Below, piece by piece: positions 6,257 through 6,276 of a stretch of 6,276 nt of DNA. The first letter of the stretch is position 1; every line of letters begins with the position of its first letter. A program made the position numbers and the translations under genes. The stretch spans positions 1-6,276 of the forward strand of contig DUSQ01000049.1 in NCBI GenBank assembly GCA_012842545.1, in the 5' to 3' direction. The notes below the pieces were generated by a model that saw only the letters and a list, made by a program, of their open reading frames with translations, did not search any database and was not told the DNA's origin. The DNA is from Coprothermobacter sp. Lineage in GTDB: Bacteria > Coprothermobacterota > Coprothermobacteria > Coprothermobacterales > Coprothermobacteraceae.

Positions 6257-6276
6257 GGGCCCGTAGCTCAACTGGA
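6257..6276 (+). tRNA. tRNA, 5' end only (cut by window), probably Arg
   Basis: Four bases after the tRNA-Pro CCA the sequence reads GGGCCCG-TA-GCTC-AACTGGA: acceptor 5' strand, U8/A9, D-stem 5' strand and the start of the D loop. The GCCCGTAGCTCA.(C/T)TGGA pattern is common in bacterial arginine tRNAs, but the anticodon lies outside the window, so identity is inferred. It is probably co-transcribed with tRNA-Pro. Confidence 0.8.

Noticed and set aside
1..6276. Mobile element, CRISPR array, attachment site or defence system
   Set aside because: No regularly spaced repeats, transposase or integrase motifs, or terminal inverted repeats were found. The tRNA genes could serve as integration sites, but no duplicated tRNA end is visible in the window.

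Overview
The window reads as an ordinary bacterial chromosome segment with everything on the + strand. It has moderate GC, sigma-70-like promoter boxes (TTAACA/TATAAT, GTGACA/TATAAT), a strong Shine-Dalgarno in front of a TTG start, a peptidoglycan-synthesis gene and CCA-encoding tRNA genes. The S-layer-homology-like segments and the YfkN-like cell-surface nucleotidase suggest a Firmicute-like, Thermotogota-like or Coprothermobacter-like lineage. That is a guess from gene style; the sequence does not identify the species.

Layout. 1-589 is the 3' part of murC (cytoplasmic peptidoglycan precursor synthesis), with the 5' part outside the window. 590-697 is a short intergenic region with a weak AT-rich hairpin, a good promoter and a strong RBS. 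698-4384 encodes a 1228-residue secreted protein holding two complete metallophosphatase/5'-nucleotidase units, with two SLH-like segments between them. 4405-4430 is a strong hairpin, probably a terminator, that runs directly into a -10-like box. 4450-6156 is nadE, a glutamine-dependent NAD synthetase. Its mRNA looks leaderless or nearly so: it has no Shine-Dalgarno and a TATAAT box ends seven bases before the ATG. 6137-6165 is a promoter that overlaps the nadE end and drives tRNA-Pro(UGG) at 6175-6252. A second tRNA, probably Arg, begins at 6257 and is cut by the window end.

The genes look separately transcribed rather than forming one operon. The large exported enzyme would strip phosphate from cyclic nucleotides, 3'- and 5'-nucleotides, and perhaps nucleotide sugars or NAD, outside the membrane. 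NadE makes NAD in the cytoplasm. A salvage link between the two is possible but rests only on adjacency.

No mobile element, CRISPR array or defence system is seen. The points most worth a second look are the unusual architecture of the double nucleotidase (SLH-like module in the middle, only four cysteines in two close pairs, a divergent first substrate pocket), the apparently leaderless nadE, and changed conserved motifs in MurC.
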